Numbered from the stretch's first letter, positions 17,605 through 25,675 are shown. The stretch is 64,000 nt of DNA from Rhodococcus rhodnii (GCA_000720375.1 JOAA01000001.1:62001-126000); one strand, 5' to 3'. Program-made: numbers and translations. Notes: generated by a model from the letters alone, not told the origin.

Positions 17605-18273
17605 CGGGTACAGCAAACGCACCAGACCAATCGCCACTGCGGCTCCGATCAGCTGAGTGAGCACGAAGAGCGGAACCGAAGAGGGAGCGATACCCGCGAA
17701 CGTGTCGCTGAAGATCCGGCCGACGCTGATCGCGGGGTTGGCGAAGCTCGTCGAACTGGTGAAGAAGTACGCCGCGCCGATGTACGCGCCCACAGCGGCG
17801 GGCGCTCGATCGGCGCGGCCGGTGCGGACGAGCGAGAAGATCACCAGTAGCAGGCCGGCGGTCGCGATCACCTCGGAGACGCCGTGGGCGAAGGTCGCCC
17901 GCTCGGTCGTGCTGATGCTGACCGGGGCGGCGGAGAACAGCACATTGGCCACCACCGCGCCCGTGACACAACCGACAACCTGAGCCGGGGCGTAAGCCAG
18001 GAATCGCCGCCAGGACGAACCGCCCAGCAGGACATCGGCCAATGTCACCACTGGGTTGAAATGCGCGCCGCTGACCGGCCCGAAGATCAGGATCAACGCG
18101 TACAACCCGGCCGCGGTCGCGGCGGCGTTCTCAAGCAGTCGCAGACCAACGTCGTTGGGCGACAAGCGTTGCGCGGCGATTCCGGAGCCGATCACGACCG
18201 CGGCGAGCAGCATGCTGCCCAGCAACTCGGCGAGGACCGGGCGTGCGAGCGGCTCAGTGGAGCGCGGGGACAT
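17551..18273 (-). CDS. MIP-family channel (aquaglyceroporin, AqpS-like)
   Basis: A 240-residue membrane channel with six predicted transmembrane helices and both half-helix motifs: SGAHFNPVVT (NPV) and SFANPAISVGR (NPA). In arsenic operons of the Sinorhizobium type (arsR-aqpS-arsC) such a channel lets arsenite made by arsenate reductase flow out down its gradient, replacing ArsB or Acr3 pumps. Its start lies inside the arsC reading frame (20 bases overlap), so the two are coupled. Charged C-terminus (TDRERDRLRAD). The gene end overlaps the ArsO-like gene on the other strand. Confidence 0.88.
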   Translation of the reverse strand: MSPRSTEPLARPVLAELLGSMLLAAVVIGSGIAAQRLSPNDVGLRLLENAAATAAGLYALILIFGPVSGAHFNPVVTLADVLLGGSSWRRFLAYAPAQVVGCVTGAVVANVLFSAAPVSISTTERATFAHGVSEVIATAGLLLVIFSLVRTGRADRAPAAVGAYIGAAYFFTSSTSFANPAISVGRIFSDTFAGIAPSSVPLFVLTQLIGAAVAIGLVRLLYPSTDRERDRLRADATTAA

Positions 18274-18901
18274 TCAACTCCTCAAGCAGCACGCGGATAC
18301 GGCGTTCGATCTCGTCCCGCACCGGACGAACAGCCTCGACGCTCTTGCCCGCCGGGTCGTCGAGTCGCCAGTCGAGGTAACGCTTGCCGGGGAACACCGG
18401 GCACGCGTCGCCGCAGCCCATCGTGATCACGACGTCGGCGGCCTGCACGATCTCCGTCGTCCACGGCTTCGGGAATTCCTTGGAGATGTCGATTCCGCGT
18501 TCGGCCATGGCCGCGACCGCCGACGGGTTGATCTCGTAACCTGGCTCGGAGCCGCCGGACCAGGCGACCGCGCCGTCTCCGGCCAGGTGCTGGAAGAACC
18601 CGAGGGCCATCTGGCTACGGCCGGCATTGTGCACGCATAGGAACAGCACGACCGGCTTGCCGTCTTGGACATGTCCTTCCACTTTGGCCAGTGCTTGCAG
18701 GCGTTGCCGGGCGAACCGTTCGGCCAGCAAGGGCAGGAAGTTCGGGATCGTGCTGCGGGATGCGAACTGGTCATAGCTGGAGTGCAGGAACAGCTCGATG
18801 GTCTCCCGGCCGAACACGCCGTCGAATTGCTCGCGCAAGCGGGTGGCGGCGGAGCGCAAGGCGAGGCGTTGGTCGATGCTCAGGTCGTGGGTTTCAGTCA
18901 T
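18254..18901 (-). CDS. arsC: Arsenate reductase, LMW-phosphatase type with N-terminal helical domain
   Basis: A 215-residue protein. Residues 1-75 form a helical domain (REQFDGVFGRETIELFLHSS) found in actinobacterial ArsC and related proteins. The catalytic low-molecular-weight phosphatase domain follows, with loop CVHNAGR (C89, R95) and later MGCGDACPVFPGKRYLDW, which supplies the resolving cysteines. It reduces arsenate to arsenite. ATG at 18901, overlapping the stop of the ArsR-phosphatase fusion by eight bases, and its own end overlaps the aquaporin start. The three genes form one operon. Confidence 0.9.
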   Translation of the reverse strand: MTETHDLSIDQRLALRSAATRLREQFDGVFGRETIELFLHSSYDQFASRSTIPNFLPLLAERFARQRLQALAKVEGHVQDGKPVVLFLCVHNAGRSQMALGFFQHLAGDGAVAWSGGSEPGYEINPSAVAAMAERGIDISKEFPKPWTTEIVQAADVVITMGCGDACPVFPGKRYLDWRLDDPAGKSVEAVRPVRDEIERRIRVLLEELNVPALH

Positions 18902-19577
18902 CCTTGTCTCCCAAGGGATGTACCGCGGGTACGAGCCGCTCGACGCGCTCGGCCAAGTCAAGGAAAGCGCGTTCGAAGGCGTCGTCGGTGCCAGTCTTGA
19001 CCGGATCAGGGACCGACCAGTGCAGTCGCTCCCGGTCGGTGAGTTCCTCGTGCGCGTTGTCGCACACCGCGACAACCAGATCGTCTGGCTGGAGTACGTC
19101 TTGGACATGCGCGGTGCGAGCCCGAGCCAGTGACAACCCGTGCTGCCGCGCAGTGGCCACGGCAAGCGGATGCACGCGCCTGGCCGGGGTCGTCCCCGCT
19201 GATGTGGTGGGGACCTGGCTGCGTCGTTTCCACAACGCGGCCGCGAGTTGTGAACGCGCCGAGTTTCCGGTGCACACGAACACCACTCGTGACGCGTCCC
19301 GCGCGCCCCTCGGCGACAGGTCGTGCAGGACGCGCAACCGGAGATAGGTTCGGCGATGGTCGCCCTCGGACCGGGATCGCTCCACGATTCCGGCCTGTTC
19401 CAACGACTTCACGTGATGGGCCAGCAGATTGCTCGGCAGGCCCAATGCCCGGCCCAGCTCGCTGGGCGACGCGTCACCCAGCGACAGCAGGTCCACGATC
19501 GCCAACCGAGCCGGTTCGCCGAGCGCCGCGTGCTGCCGTGCCCGCTCGACCAGTTCCGAAGACCACTCAGCGTTCAT
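18894..19577 (-). CDS. ArsR regulator fused to LMW-phosphatase/ArsC domain
   Basis: A 227-residue fusion. The first 85 residues are an ArsR-type winged helix (LGEPARLAIVDLL, LPSNLLAHHVKSLEQAGIVER). From about residue 95 comes a second low-molecular-weight phosphatase/arsenate reductase domain, with catalytic loop CTGNSAR (C102, R108) and the VPDPVKTG acid loop. The fusion would sense arsenic and act on arsenate or a phosphotyrosine. ATG at 19577 sits inside a TTGAGTCAA palindrome, part of a direct-repeat operator, so autoregulation is likely. It heads the operon with arsC and the aquaporin. Confidence 0.85.
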   Translation of the reverse strand: MNAEWSSELVERARQHAALGEPARLAIVDLLSLGDASPSELGRALGLPSNLLAHHVKSLEQAGIVERSRSEGDHRRTYLRLRVLHDLSPRGARDASRVVFVCTGNSARSQLAAALWKRRSQVPTTSAGTTPARRVHPLAVATARQHGLSLARARTAHVQDVLQPDDLVVAVCDNAHEELTDRERLHWSVPDPVKTGTDDAFERAFLDLAERVERLVPAVHPLGDKDD

Positions 19578-19613
19578 TGAGTCAATGATTACTGAGTCAA
19601 CCGCCAGAGTCAA
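19577..19613. promoter_or_regulatory. Operator region of the second ArsR operon (AGTCAA repeats)
   Basis: Palindrome TTGAGTCAA (19577-19585) plus further AGTCAA copies at 19595-19600 and 19608-19613, spaced 15 and 13 bases. They lie at and just upstream of the ArsR-phosphatase start. The sequence is unlike the ATCGA-N6-TCGAT operators of the first ArsR, so the two regulators probably read different sites. Confidence 0.5.
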
Positions 19614-19706
19614 CCGCGGCCTTGAAGCGATCGTCGGGTGTCGCAAGATTCAGATCGGTGTCTACGACGTGAATTGGCGCGACGGCCTGGCAGGACAAAT
19701 GGTGGC

Positions 19707-19862
19707 TCAGGCGACCAATCGGTAGTAAGGGACGCTGTGGCCATCATCGGTGTGACCGAGGTCGACGATCCAGGCGTCACCGATGATGGCCCAGCCGGGC
19801 GTCCCGAAACCATGCATAGTCATGAGAATCAACGTAGGCAGATCACTGCTGCCGCGGCTCAT
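19707..19862 (-). CDS. Small hypothetical protein, possible C-terminal remnant
   Basis: A 51-residue frame starting ATG at 19862. Its second half, HGFGTPGWAIIGDAWIVDLG then SVPYYRLVA, reads like genuine folded protein sequence rather than a shadow. It may be the C-terminal end of a larger actinobacterial hypothetical whose 5' part is lost. It lies 18 bases downstream of the GH78-like gene on the same strand. No function assigned. Confidence 0.35.
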   Translation of the reverse strand: MSRGSSDLPTLILMTMHGFGTPGWAIIGDAWIVDLGHTDDGHSVPYYRLVA

Positions 19863-19880
19863 GCTTCTGGCTGGATCTGG

Positions 19881-22847
19881 TCAGCGAAGCTCAGCCATCC
19901 GGACGAGGTGCCTGCCCGAGCCAAGCACCTGCTTGGCGCCCGACGGCAGGATCACCTCGGCCTCGGAGTTCACCGGGACCTCGATTTCACCAACACCAGC
20001 GCGCCACGACACGGAAATACGCCCACGCACAGTGTCCAAAGCCACCCGAGACCCGACGCGACCTGGGACAACCCGGAATCGTGCCCACCCGGGCTCCAGG
20101 AGCGTGACACCGACAGCCCGTTCGACCAGCCAGTTCACCACGAGGCTGAGCGTCGGGTCCTGGTGGCCGCGGGATTCCTTCTCCCACGACTCCCAGAACG
20201 TCGTCGCCCCAAGCGAACGCAAGTACCCGTACGACGGATATGTCACCTGAGTCAGCACTGCGTAAGCCAGGTCAGGCCTTCCGTTGTCGGACAGGGCAAA
20301 GGGCAATGCGCCAGTGCCCAATGCACCTGTATCGAGGTGCATGCCCTTGCGTTCCACGTCATCGACCAAGCCTTGGACAACCTGCGCACGAACCGCGGGC
20401 GGTACGAGGCCGAAAGCCAGTGGGACAGCGTTGCTGGTCTGCCGGTAGGAGTTCTGACCAGACGTCCGATACTCCCCTGAGCGCAGGAAAGCGGCGTTGA
20501 ACTGGCGAGAAATCTCGTCCAGCCGAGCCTGCCAAGTCCGAGCCTGTTCGGCACGCCCAAGCGCGGAAGCGGAAGCGATCGCGGACCGCAGCGTCTCGAT
20601 CACATATGCCGTACCGACAAGAGTGCCGCCTTCCGGCGCCATCGGCGTGCCCTTGGGCGGATACCAGTCGCCGAAAGTGTCGTCGGCGATGCCGTCCCGC
20701 AACTTGCCCAGCAACCAGGTGACGTACTTCCGCACGCCCTCGAAATGCTTCGAGAGAACGGTTTTGTCGCCATATGTCAGCCAGTGGCGGTGCACAAGGT
20801 ACGGATACACACCGGTTGACGAAGGCGTCAGCAACCTGCCGCCGCTCAGCGCACCGGAAGGCGTGATCAGCGGGATCTCGCCGTCGGCACCTTGGCTGAC
20901 CCGGATGTCCTCCAGCCAGTTCTCGAAGAACGCAGCCATCCCGTACTGATACAGCATCGGTTGTACGGCCCGATAAGTAGCACTCGTCCAGCCATACCGC
21001 CCGATGTCGGGATGGCCGCGCAGGACGTTTCGAGTCGTTCGCTTGAAGGCGTCCGCGATCCATTGCAGCTCAGGATGATCCAGCTGGATATCCATTGTGG
21101 ATTCAAGAGCGCTGGCCTCAGGAACCGCGACCACGTCGACATCGGCCGTGGTCCCGCTCAGCTCGACATAGCGGAACGTCTTGTACGTGAACGAAGGCTC
21201 CCACGTGAACTCACCAGAACCGTCCGAAATGTACTCGTCCTGCATGAATCGGCCATCCACCGACATGTTCTCGTTGCCGCCAGGGATACCGACGTTCACC
21301 CGCCCACGAGCGTCCAGCTTCTCGCTGTGCACGAGTTTCACGGTCACGCCTCGCGGCAGCCGCGCCCGGATCCGGACATGCCCCGCGAGCATCGCACCGA
21401 AGTCGTACAGCCGGATGCCGGGTGCGGGCACGCTCACCTTGACCGGGCGCACAGGATCCATGTCCACCACAGGTTCTGCGGTGTACGCGGTCATCCTGCC
21501 GCCCGGACTCGGGACGACCTTCGCCGGGCGCCATCCCGTGGCGTCAAATCCCGGCAGTGCCCACCCCGCAAGAGCACGCCGGGCGTCATAGGTTTCGCCT
21601 GCGAGCACGGCATCGTAGACCGTCGGGCCCTCAGTGAGCTGCCACGATGGTCCGCTTGAGACCACGATACGTCCGTTGATCTCCATGTGCACTTTGGCTT
21701 GCGGCTCGGCGATCCAGCGCGCGAGGTTGCTGGCGTCGGTATCCAGGCCACGAGTCGCGAACATGCCACGGCCCATCGCCAGGCCAATGGCGTTTTTGCC
21801 TTGCCGGACAAGCGAGGTCACGTCGTGCGTGGTGTACAAGATTCGCTTGTCGTAGTCGGTGCACACCGGAGTCCCGGTGATCCGCTGGCCGTTCACCCAC
21901 ACAAGCGCTTGCCCAAGGCCAGACACGTAGAGCCGCGCCGAAACGACCTTGGCCTGGACATCGAACTCCTTACGCAGCAGCGGGTTCGCGGGCGGATTGG
22001 GCGGAATGCCGTACACCCACCGGTCCTCGTTCGGGACCTCGACACCGTCGGCGAAAGCGACGCCCTTCGGATAAGCGTTGGCCTGCAATCCCTTCCAGCC
22101 AATGGAACCGGAACTGTCGCTCAGTTCCAAGTAATACCGGCCGGGCTCAACGGGTTCGCCGAAGTCCAACCGGCCCTGCGCCTCGCCGTACCTGTCGCCG
22201 ACCAGACCCGACAACACCTTCGTGCCGACAACCGTGTCACCACGGCGAAGCGTCATCCGGCAGCCGGCTGTTTCAGTAACTGCCAACAGAACAGTCACTG
22301 CCGACATCTGGCTCGCTGACTCGAAACTCTGGCCGAGGGTGTGGCCTGGTTTCAGGTCGACGGCCGTGTACTGCGCCTGCGGCAAGGTTTTCACCGGTGG
22401 CGGGACGACGATCCCGCTGCCGATCCACTCGGCTTGCCACTCGTCGGGCGCCAGGAACGCGGTTTCGAACCATGCAGGCGCGCTGACCGGGCCCGGCTGG
22501 TCGTTCTCGTCCCAGATCTGGATCGTCCAGTGGTAACGCGTCCGAGACCGCAATGGACCACCGGCGTATACAGTGGACTGGTCGGACGACGTCACCTTGC
22601 CGGAGTCCCAGACATCGCCGACGATGATCCGGTAAGCGGTCTGCTTGCGCCCGGTCCCTGGCGCGGACAACTGCCAGCCGAACCGCGGTTTCGCGTTGTC
22701 GATGCCCAGTGGATCGGTCACGTGCTCGGTGGTCAGCCGGATCGGCCGGATGCCACCTCTGCCTTCAGCACCCCAGGCGGGTATCGCCGAAACCGCTGTC
22801 AGCGCAGCGACTCCGCCGAGGACCATCCTGCGGTTGACCCGTTTCAC
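19881..22847 (-). CDS. Secreted GH78 alpha-L-rhamnosidase-like protein lacking the usual general acid
   Basis: A 988-residue exported protein with a Tat-type signal (NRRMVLGGVAALTAVSAIPAWG). Domain order: N-terminal beta domain (30-140), an inserted beta-sandwich (about 150-260), Bac_rhamnosid_N (300-420), a further beta domain, the (alpha/alpha)6 barrel (about 590-900) and a C-terminal beta domain. GH78 enzymes remove alpha-L-rhamnose from glycosides. At the general-acid motif, normally DCPQR(E/D)RLGW, this protein reads GHPDIGRYGW (611-620), so both acidic positions are glycine. The general-base motif FWESW (E886) is kept. It is either inactive on rhamnosides or uses another mechanism. Confidence 0.85.
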   Translation of the reverse strand: MKRVNRRMVLGGVAALTAVSAIPAWGAEGRGGIRPIRLTTEHVTDPLGIDNAKPRFGWQLSAPGTGRKQTAYRIIVGDVWDSGKVTSSDQSTVYAGGPLRSRTRYHWTIQIWDENDQPGPVSAPAWFETAFLAPDEWQAEWIGSGIVVPPPVKTLPQAQYTAVDLKPGHTLGQSFESASQMSAVTVLLAVTETAGCRMTLRRGDTVVGTKVLSGLVGDRYGEAQGRLDFGEPVEPGRYYLELSDSSGSIGWKGLQANAYPKGVAFADGVEVPNEDRWVYGIPPNPPANPLLRKEFDVQAKVVSARLYVSGLGQALVWVNGQRITGTPVCTDYDKRILYTTHDVTSLVRQGKNAIGLAMGRGMFATRGLDTDASNLARWIAEPQAKVHMEINGRIVVSSGPSWQLTEGPTVYDAVLAGETYDARRALAGWALPGFDATGWRPAKVVPSPGGRMTAYTAEPVVDMDPVRPVKVSVPAPGIRLYDFGAMLAGHVRIRARLPRGVTVKLVHSEKLDARGRVNVGIPGGNENMSVDGRFMQDEYISDGSGEFTWEPSFTYKTFRYVELSGTTADVDVVAVPEASALESTMDIQLDHPELQWIADAFKRTTRNVLRGHPDIGRYGWTSATYRAVQPMLYQYGMAAFFENWLEDIRVSQGADGEIPLITPSGALSGGRLLTPSSTGVYPYLVHRHWLTYGDKTVLSKHFEGVRKYVTWLLGKLRDGIADDTFGDWYPPKGTPMAPEGGTLVGTAYVIETLRSAIASASALGRAEQARTWQARLDEISRQFNAAFLRSGEYRTSGQNSYRQTSNAVPLAFGLVPPAVRAQVVQGLVDDVERKGMHLDTGALGTGALPFALSDNGRPDLAYAVLTQVTYPSYGYLRSLGATTFWESWEKESRGHQDPTLSLVVNWLVERAVGVTLLEPGWARFRVVPGRVGSRVALDTVRGRISVSWRAGVGEIEVPVNSEAEVILPSGAKQVLGSGRHLVRMAELR

Positions 22848-22919
22848 AACTAACCTCCCCTTGTTGGATAAGGGGATAGTGGCGCGGGTCGCGCGCGGCC
22901 ACGTCCGCTCAGAAGCGGC

Positions 22920-24122
22920 TCATGCGGTACGCAGATGGTCGTAGTTCTTGACCACGAACGTGTCGTGCATCCGTGTCCCGGACTTGTTCAGCTTCGCGAG
23001 AGCGCGGCTGATCGACGGCGGCAACGCGGCGATCGCCCTGGCCCCGTTGGCCAGCGCCCACAGCCCGAAAGCACTGGTGGGGATCAAGGTCTTGGCCGCG
23101 AGATGCGCCAGCTTCCGGCTGGCGCGGACGTACTCGATCATCTCGCGTTCGTAGGCCGCGAAACCCCGCTCGTAATCACCGCCCGCGGCGGCCAACTCCC
23201 CTGCCAGCACGTACGCGCCGACGACAGCGAGGCTGGTACTGCCGCCAACGGCCGGGCCTGGGCAGTAGCCCGCGTCGCCGACAAGCGTGACGCGGCCGCG
23301 CGACCACGTGTCCTGCTGCAGCTGCGTGATCGAGTCGAAGTAGAACGCCGGCGAGTGCTCGATCTGTTCGAGCAGGCGGTTCACCTCGGGGTGTAGCCGC
23401 TGGAACGCCTGCTTGAGCAATTCCTGCTGCCGGGGAACATCGCGGTGGTGATAGTCAAGCGGCTCACTGCGGAACAGAAAGACCGCACGCGCGTCATCCA
23501 TGTGAGTGGCGCTGTACACACCGGCCATTCGACCGACATCGAGGTAGTTCACGAATTCGCCGTCGGGCCCGAACTCCTTCGGCACGGTGACCACGGCGAG
23601 ATACGCACCGATGAACTCGGTGGCCGTTTGACCAAACGTCAGCTTGCGTACGTTCGAGTGCAGACCGTCAGCCCCGACGACGATGTCGACCATGCGTGGA
23701 GCGGAATTCTCGAATGTGACTTTACCGTCATCGGAAATCCCAGTAATGGAATCGCCGAAGATGTATTCGACATCGTTGGTCGTGGCGTCGTAGTAGATCT
23801 CGCTGAGGTCGTCCCGCATGATCTCGACATGCCGCCCGGACGCGGCCTGATAAATGTTGCCGAGGTTGATATCGACGGGCTTGACCACCCCGCGGCGGTA
23901 CAGCCGCATCCGGTCGGTGCCCGTGACATGCTTCTCGACCTCCGGCAGCACGCCCATCATCTCGGTGATGTCCATGGCCGGACGGAACAGGTCGATCGCG
24001 TGCCCGCCCGTCTTGCGCAACACCGGCGAACGCTCGACGACCGTGACGTCGAATCCGTACCTGGCCAGCCAATACGCGAGCACCGGCCCCGCGATGCTCG
24101 CCCCAGAGACAAGTACCCTCAT
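22920..24122 (-). CDS. FAD-dependent monooxygenase (group A, Tet(X)/PHBH type)
   Basis: A 400-residue flavin hydroxylase. It has the N-terminal FAD motif (VSGASIAGPVLAYWLARYGF), the DG motif (VVGADGLHSNVR) and the GD motif (LVGDAGYCPGPAVGGSTSLA) in the right order. Such enzymes hydroxylate aromatic or polyketide substrates; members also inactivate antibiotics. A C-terminal helical tail (about 350-400) is common in this subgroup. The gene is divergent from the DUF397-like and TetR genes, and two 20-bp operators lie just before its ATG, so it is almost certainly the target of the TetR regulator at 24492. The substrate is unknown. Confidence 0.88.
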   Translation of the reverse strand: MRVLVSGASIAGPVLAYWLARYGFDVTVVERSPVLRKTGGHAIDLFRPAMDITEMMGVLPEVEKHVTGTDRMRLYRRGVVKPVDINLGNIYQAASGRHVEIMRDDLSEIYYDATTNDVEYIFGDSITGISDDGKVTFENSAPRMVDIVVGADGLHSNVRKLTFGQTATEFIGAYLAVVTVPKEFGPDGEFVNYLDVGRMAGVYSATHMDDARAVFLFRSEPLDYHHRDVPRQQELLKQAFQRLHPEVNRLLEQIEHSPAFYFDSITQLQQDTWSRGRVTLVGDAGYCPGPAVGGSTSLAVVGAYVLAGELAAAGGDYERGFAAYEREMIEYVRASRKLAHLAAKTLIPTSAFGLWALANGARAIAALPPSISRALAKLNKSGTRMHDTFVVKNYDHLRTA

Positions 24123-24131
24123 GCCACCCTC

Positions 24132-24151
24132 CTGACTTACCGGTAAGTCAG
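24132..24151. promoter_or_regulatory. TetR operator 1, perfect 20-bp palindrome
   Basis: CTGACTTACCGGTAAGTCAG, ten bases upstream of the monooxygenase start on the minus strand. Perfect dyad; the same core TACCGGTA recurs in operator 2. Confidence 0.75.
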
Positions 24152-24164
24152 GCTAGCACGAAAT

Positions 24165-24184
24165 CTGACCTACCGGTAAGTCAG
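24165..24184. promoter_or_regulatory. TetR operator 2
   Basis: CTGACCTACCGGTAAGTCAG, one base from the perfect palindrome at 24132-24151 and 33 bases from it (about three helical turns), which would allow cooperative binding on one DNA face. Confidence 0.72.
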
Positions 24185-24214
24185 CGAGGTCACGCTGCCC
24201 AGACCAGCCGAACA

Positions 24215-24436
24215 GTGACTGCGTTGAGTTCGCCAAGATCGACAGTGTCCAGTGGCGGAAAGGTTCGGCCAGCCGGCCCAACGATGACTGTGTGCCAGTT
24301 CGCCCGGCTTGGGCCCGTGATCGGGATCCGTGACTCCAAGCTCGGCTCCGACAGTCCTGTCCTCCAGTTCACCCCGGCTGAGATCGCCGCCATGCTCGAC
24401 GGCGCCACAAAGGGCGAGTTCGATCGCCTGATCTGA
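24215..24436 (+). CDS. DUF397-like small protein, degenerate
   Basis: A 73-residue frame (GTG at 24215). The second half, GPVIGIRDSKLGSDSPVLQF then TPAEIAAMLDGATKGEFD, matches the DUF397 consensus (RDSKxPxGPxLxFxPxxWxxFL). DUF397 proteins normally accompany XRE-type regulators in actinobacteria; no such partner is next to it. The usual WRKSSYS opening is not recognisable, so it may be a degraded copy. The start codon is uncertain, as it lies between two TetR operator regions. Confidence 0.45.
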   Translation: MTALSSPRSTVSSGGKVRPAGPTMTVCQFARLGPVIGIRDSKLGSDSPVLQFTPAEIAAMLDGATKGEFDRLI

Positions 24437-24458
24437 CCCTTCGGCCTACCGGCCGGTC

Positions 24459-24478
24459 CTGACTTGCCGGTAGGTCAC
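24459..24478. promoter_or_regulatory. TetR operator 3, at its own promoter
   Basis: CTGACTTGCCGGTAGGTCAC, an imperfect version of the same 20-bp palindrome, ending 13 bases before the TetR start. A TACTCT hexamer (24480-24485) follows, six bases before the GTG, suggesting a leaderless autoregulated transcript. Confidence 0.6.
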
Positions 24479-24491
24479 TTACTCTTCTCTC

Positions 24492-25061
24492 GTGGCCGAT
24501 ACGAAACAGCGCATTCTGGACGCCGCCCGCGAGCTCTTCGCGGCCCAGGGTGTGCAGAAGACCAGCCTGCGGGAGATCGCCGATCGTCTCGGCATCAGCA
24601 AACCGGCCCTGTACTACCACTTCGCCTCCCGCGAGGACCTGGTCCGGACCATCGTCGGACCTGTGATCGACGGCGGCGAGGAGTTCGTCCGCAAACTCGA
24701 GGCGCAGCCGGAGGTCGACAAGCGCACAGTGCTCGAGGAGTACTTCGACCTGCACTACCAGCACCGCGGTGACATCCGGCTGCTGCTCCAGGAGATCACC
24801 ACGCTCAATGACCTCGGCCTGATCGAGCTGGTGGTGGACTGGCGGGAGCGGATCGGCGTGCTGCTGCTCGGGCCCGAGCCGTCGATCTCGCAGTCGGTCA
24901 GGGCCACCATGGCGCTGGGCGGGATCCAGGACTGCACCATCCAGTTCACCGACGTTCCCCAGGATGAGCTGCGGAAACTCGCTGTCGACGCGGCGATGGA
25001 GCTGCTCGGGCTTGAAGAAAATCCGGCAGGCGAAAACCGAACCGGATCTTCCGTCGTCTAG
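24492..25061 (+). CDS. TetR family transcriptional regulator
   Basis: A 189-residue repressor with the N-terminal TetR helix-turn-helix (TKQRILDAARELFAAQG, LREIADRLGISKPALYYHF) and a C-terminal ligand domain of the TetR_C type. Three versions of one 20-bp palindrome lie in the divergent region, two before the flavin monooxygenase and one before this gene. It should therefore repress itself and the monooxygenase until an inducer, possibly the monooxygenase substrate, binds. GTG start at 24492. The sigma-factor gene follows six bases after the stop and may be partly cotranscribed. Confidence 0.9.
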   Translation: MADTKQRILDAARELFAAQGVQKTSLREIADRLGISKPALYYHFASREDLVRTIVGPVIDGGEEFVRKLEAQPEVDKRTVLEEYFDLHYQHRGDIRLLLQEITTLNDLGLIELVVDWRERIGVLLLGPEPSISQSVRATMALGGIQDCTIQFTDVPQDELRKLAVDAAMELLGLEENPAGENRTGSSVV

Positions 25062-25067
25062 CTGGGC

Positions 25068-25598
25068 ATGACGGATGACGAGGCGGCGTTGGTCCGCCGG
25101 ATCGCCAAAGGCGACCGGGCGGCCTTCGAGGAGCTCTATCGCCGCACGTCACCGTGGCTGGCTGTGCGGCTGCGCCGCCGCTGTCCGGACGACCAGGTCG
25201 TCGCCGAGGTCATGCAGGAGACATACCTCGCGGTCTGGCGTGCGGCAGGCGGCTTCGCAGGCGCTGCGGTGGACGGCAGCGCGGTCGGGTGGCTGTGGAC
25301 CATCGCGGCCCACCGGCTCGTCGACGTCTTCCGCAAGCAGAAGAAACACGCCGAGATCCGGCACGAAGTCCCACCAGACTCCCCGGCCGCCGAGGAAGAG
25401 GCGTTGTCAGGGACCGTCGGGGCCGAATTGGGCGCCGCACTCGACGAATTGGCGCCTGAACTGCGTGACGTCCTGCAAGCCATGGTGCTCGACGGGCTGA
25501 CCGTACGCGAGACGTCGGTCCTGCTCGGCGTGCCCGAGGGAACCGTGAAAACCCGAGCGCGCCGCGCGCGAACCCTGCTTAGGGAGGCGCTGTCATGA
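25068..25598 (+). CDS. ECF-type RNA polymerase sigma factor
   Basis: A 176-residue sigma-70 family protein containing only regions 2 and 4. Region 2 is visible as FEELYRRTSPWLAVRLRRR and DQVVAEVMQETYLAVWRAAG. Region 4 is ELAPELRDVLQAMVLDGLTV then LLGVPEGTVKTRARRARTLL. It would direct transcription of a stress or envelope regulon and is expected to be held by the zinc-finger membrane anti-sigma factor encoded two frames on. Its stop overlaps the ATG of a 26-codon ORF that bridges to that gene. The target promoter was not identified. Confidence 0.93.
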   Translation: MTDDEAALVRRIAKGDRAAFEELYRRTSPWLAVRLRRRCPDDQVVAEVMQETYLAVWRAAGGFAGAAVDGSAVGWLWTIAAHRLVDVFRKQKKHAEIRHEVPPDSPAAEEEALSGTVGAELGAALDELAPELRDVLQAMVLDGLTVRETSVLLGVPEGTVKTRARRARTLLREALS

Positions 25599-25675
25599 GC
25601 GAGCTTGCGAGCGAATCATTCAACACAGTGCCGGGCTCATGCAACGAACTTGACCACAGCGGAGAGAGCGCATGA
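25595..25675 (+). CDS. 26-codon bridging ORF between sigma and anti-sigma genes
   Basis: ATG at 25595 overlaps the sigma stop (ATGA) and its TGA overlaps the anti-sigma ATG (ATGA), so a ribosome could pass through all three frames. The peptide begins MSELASESFNTVPGSCNE. The underlying DNA (GAGCGAGCTTGCGAGCGAAT) looks like a short interspersed sequence common in this group rather than a conserved protein. It may serve only for translational coupling. Confidence 0.4.
   Translation: MSELASESFNTVPGSCNELDHSGESA

Noticed and set aside
19638..20480. Plus-strand open frame opposite the GH78-like gene 3' end
   Set aside because: Shadow of the minus-strand GH78 frame, with no recognisable domain; the minus-strand reading is continuous and structured.
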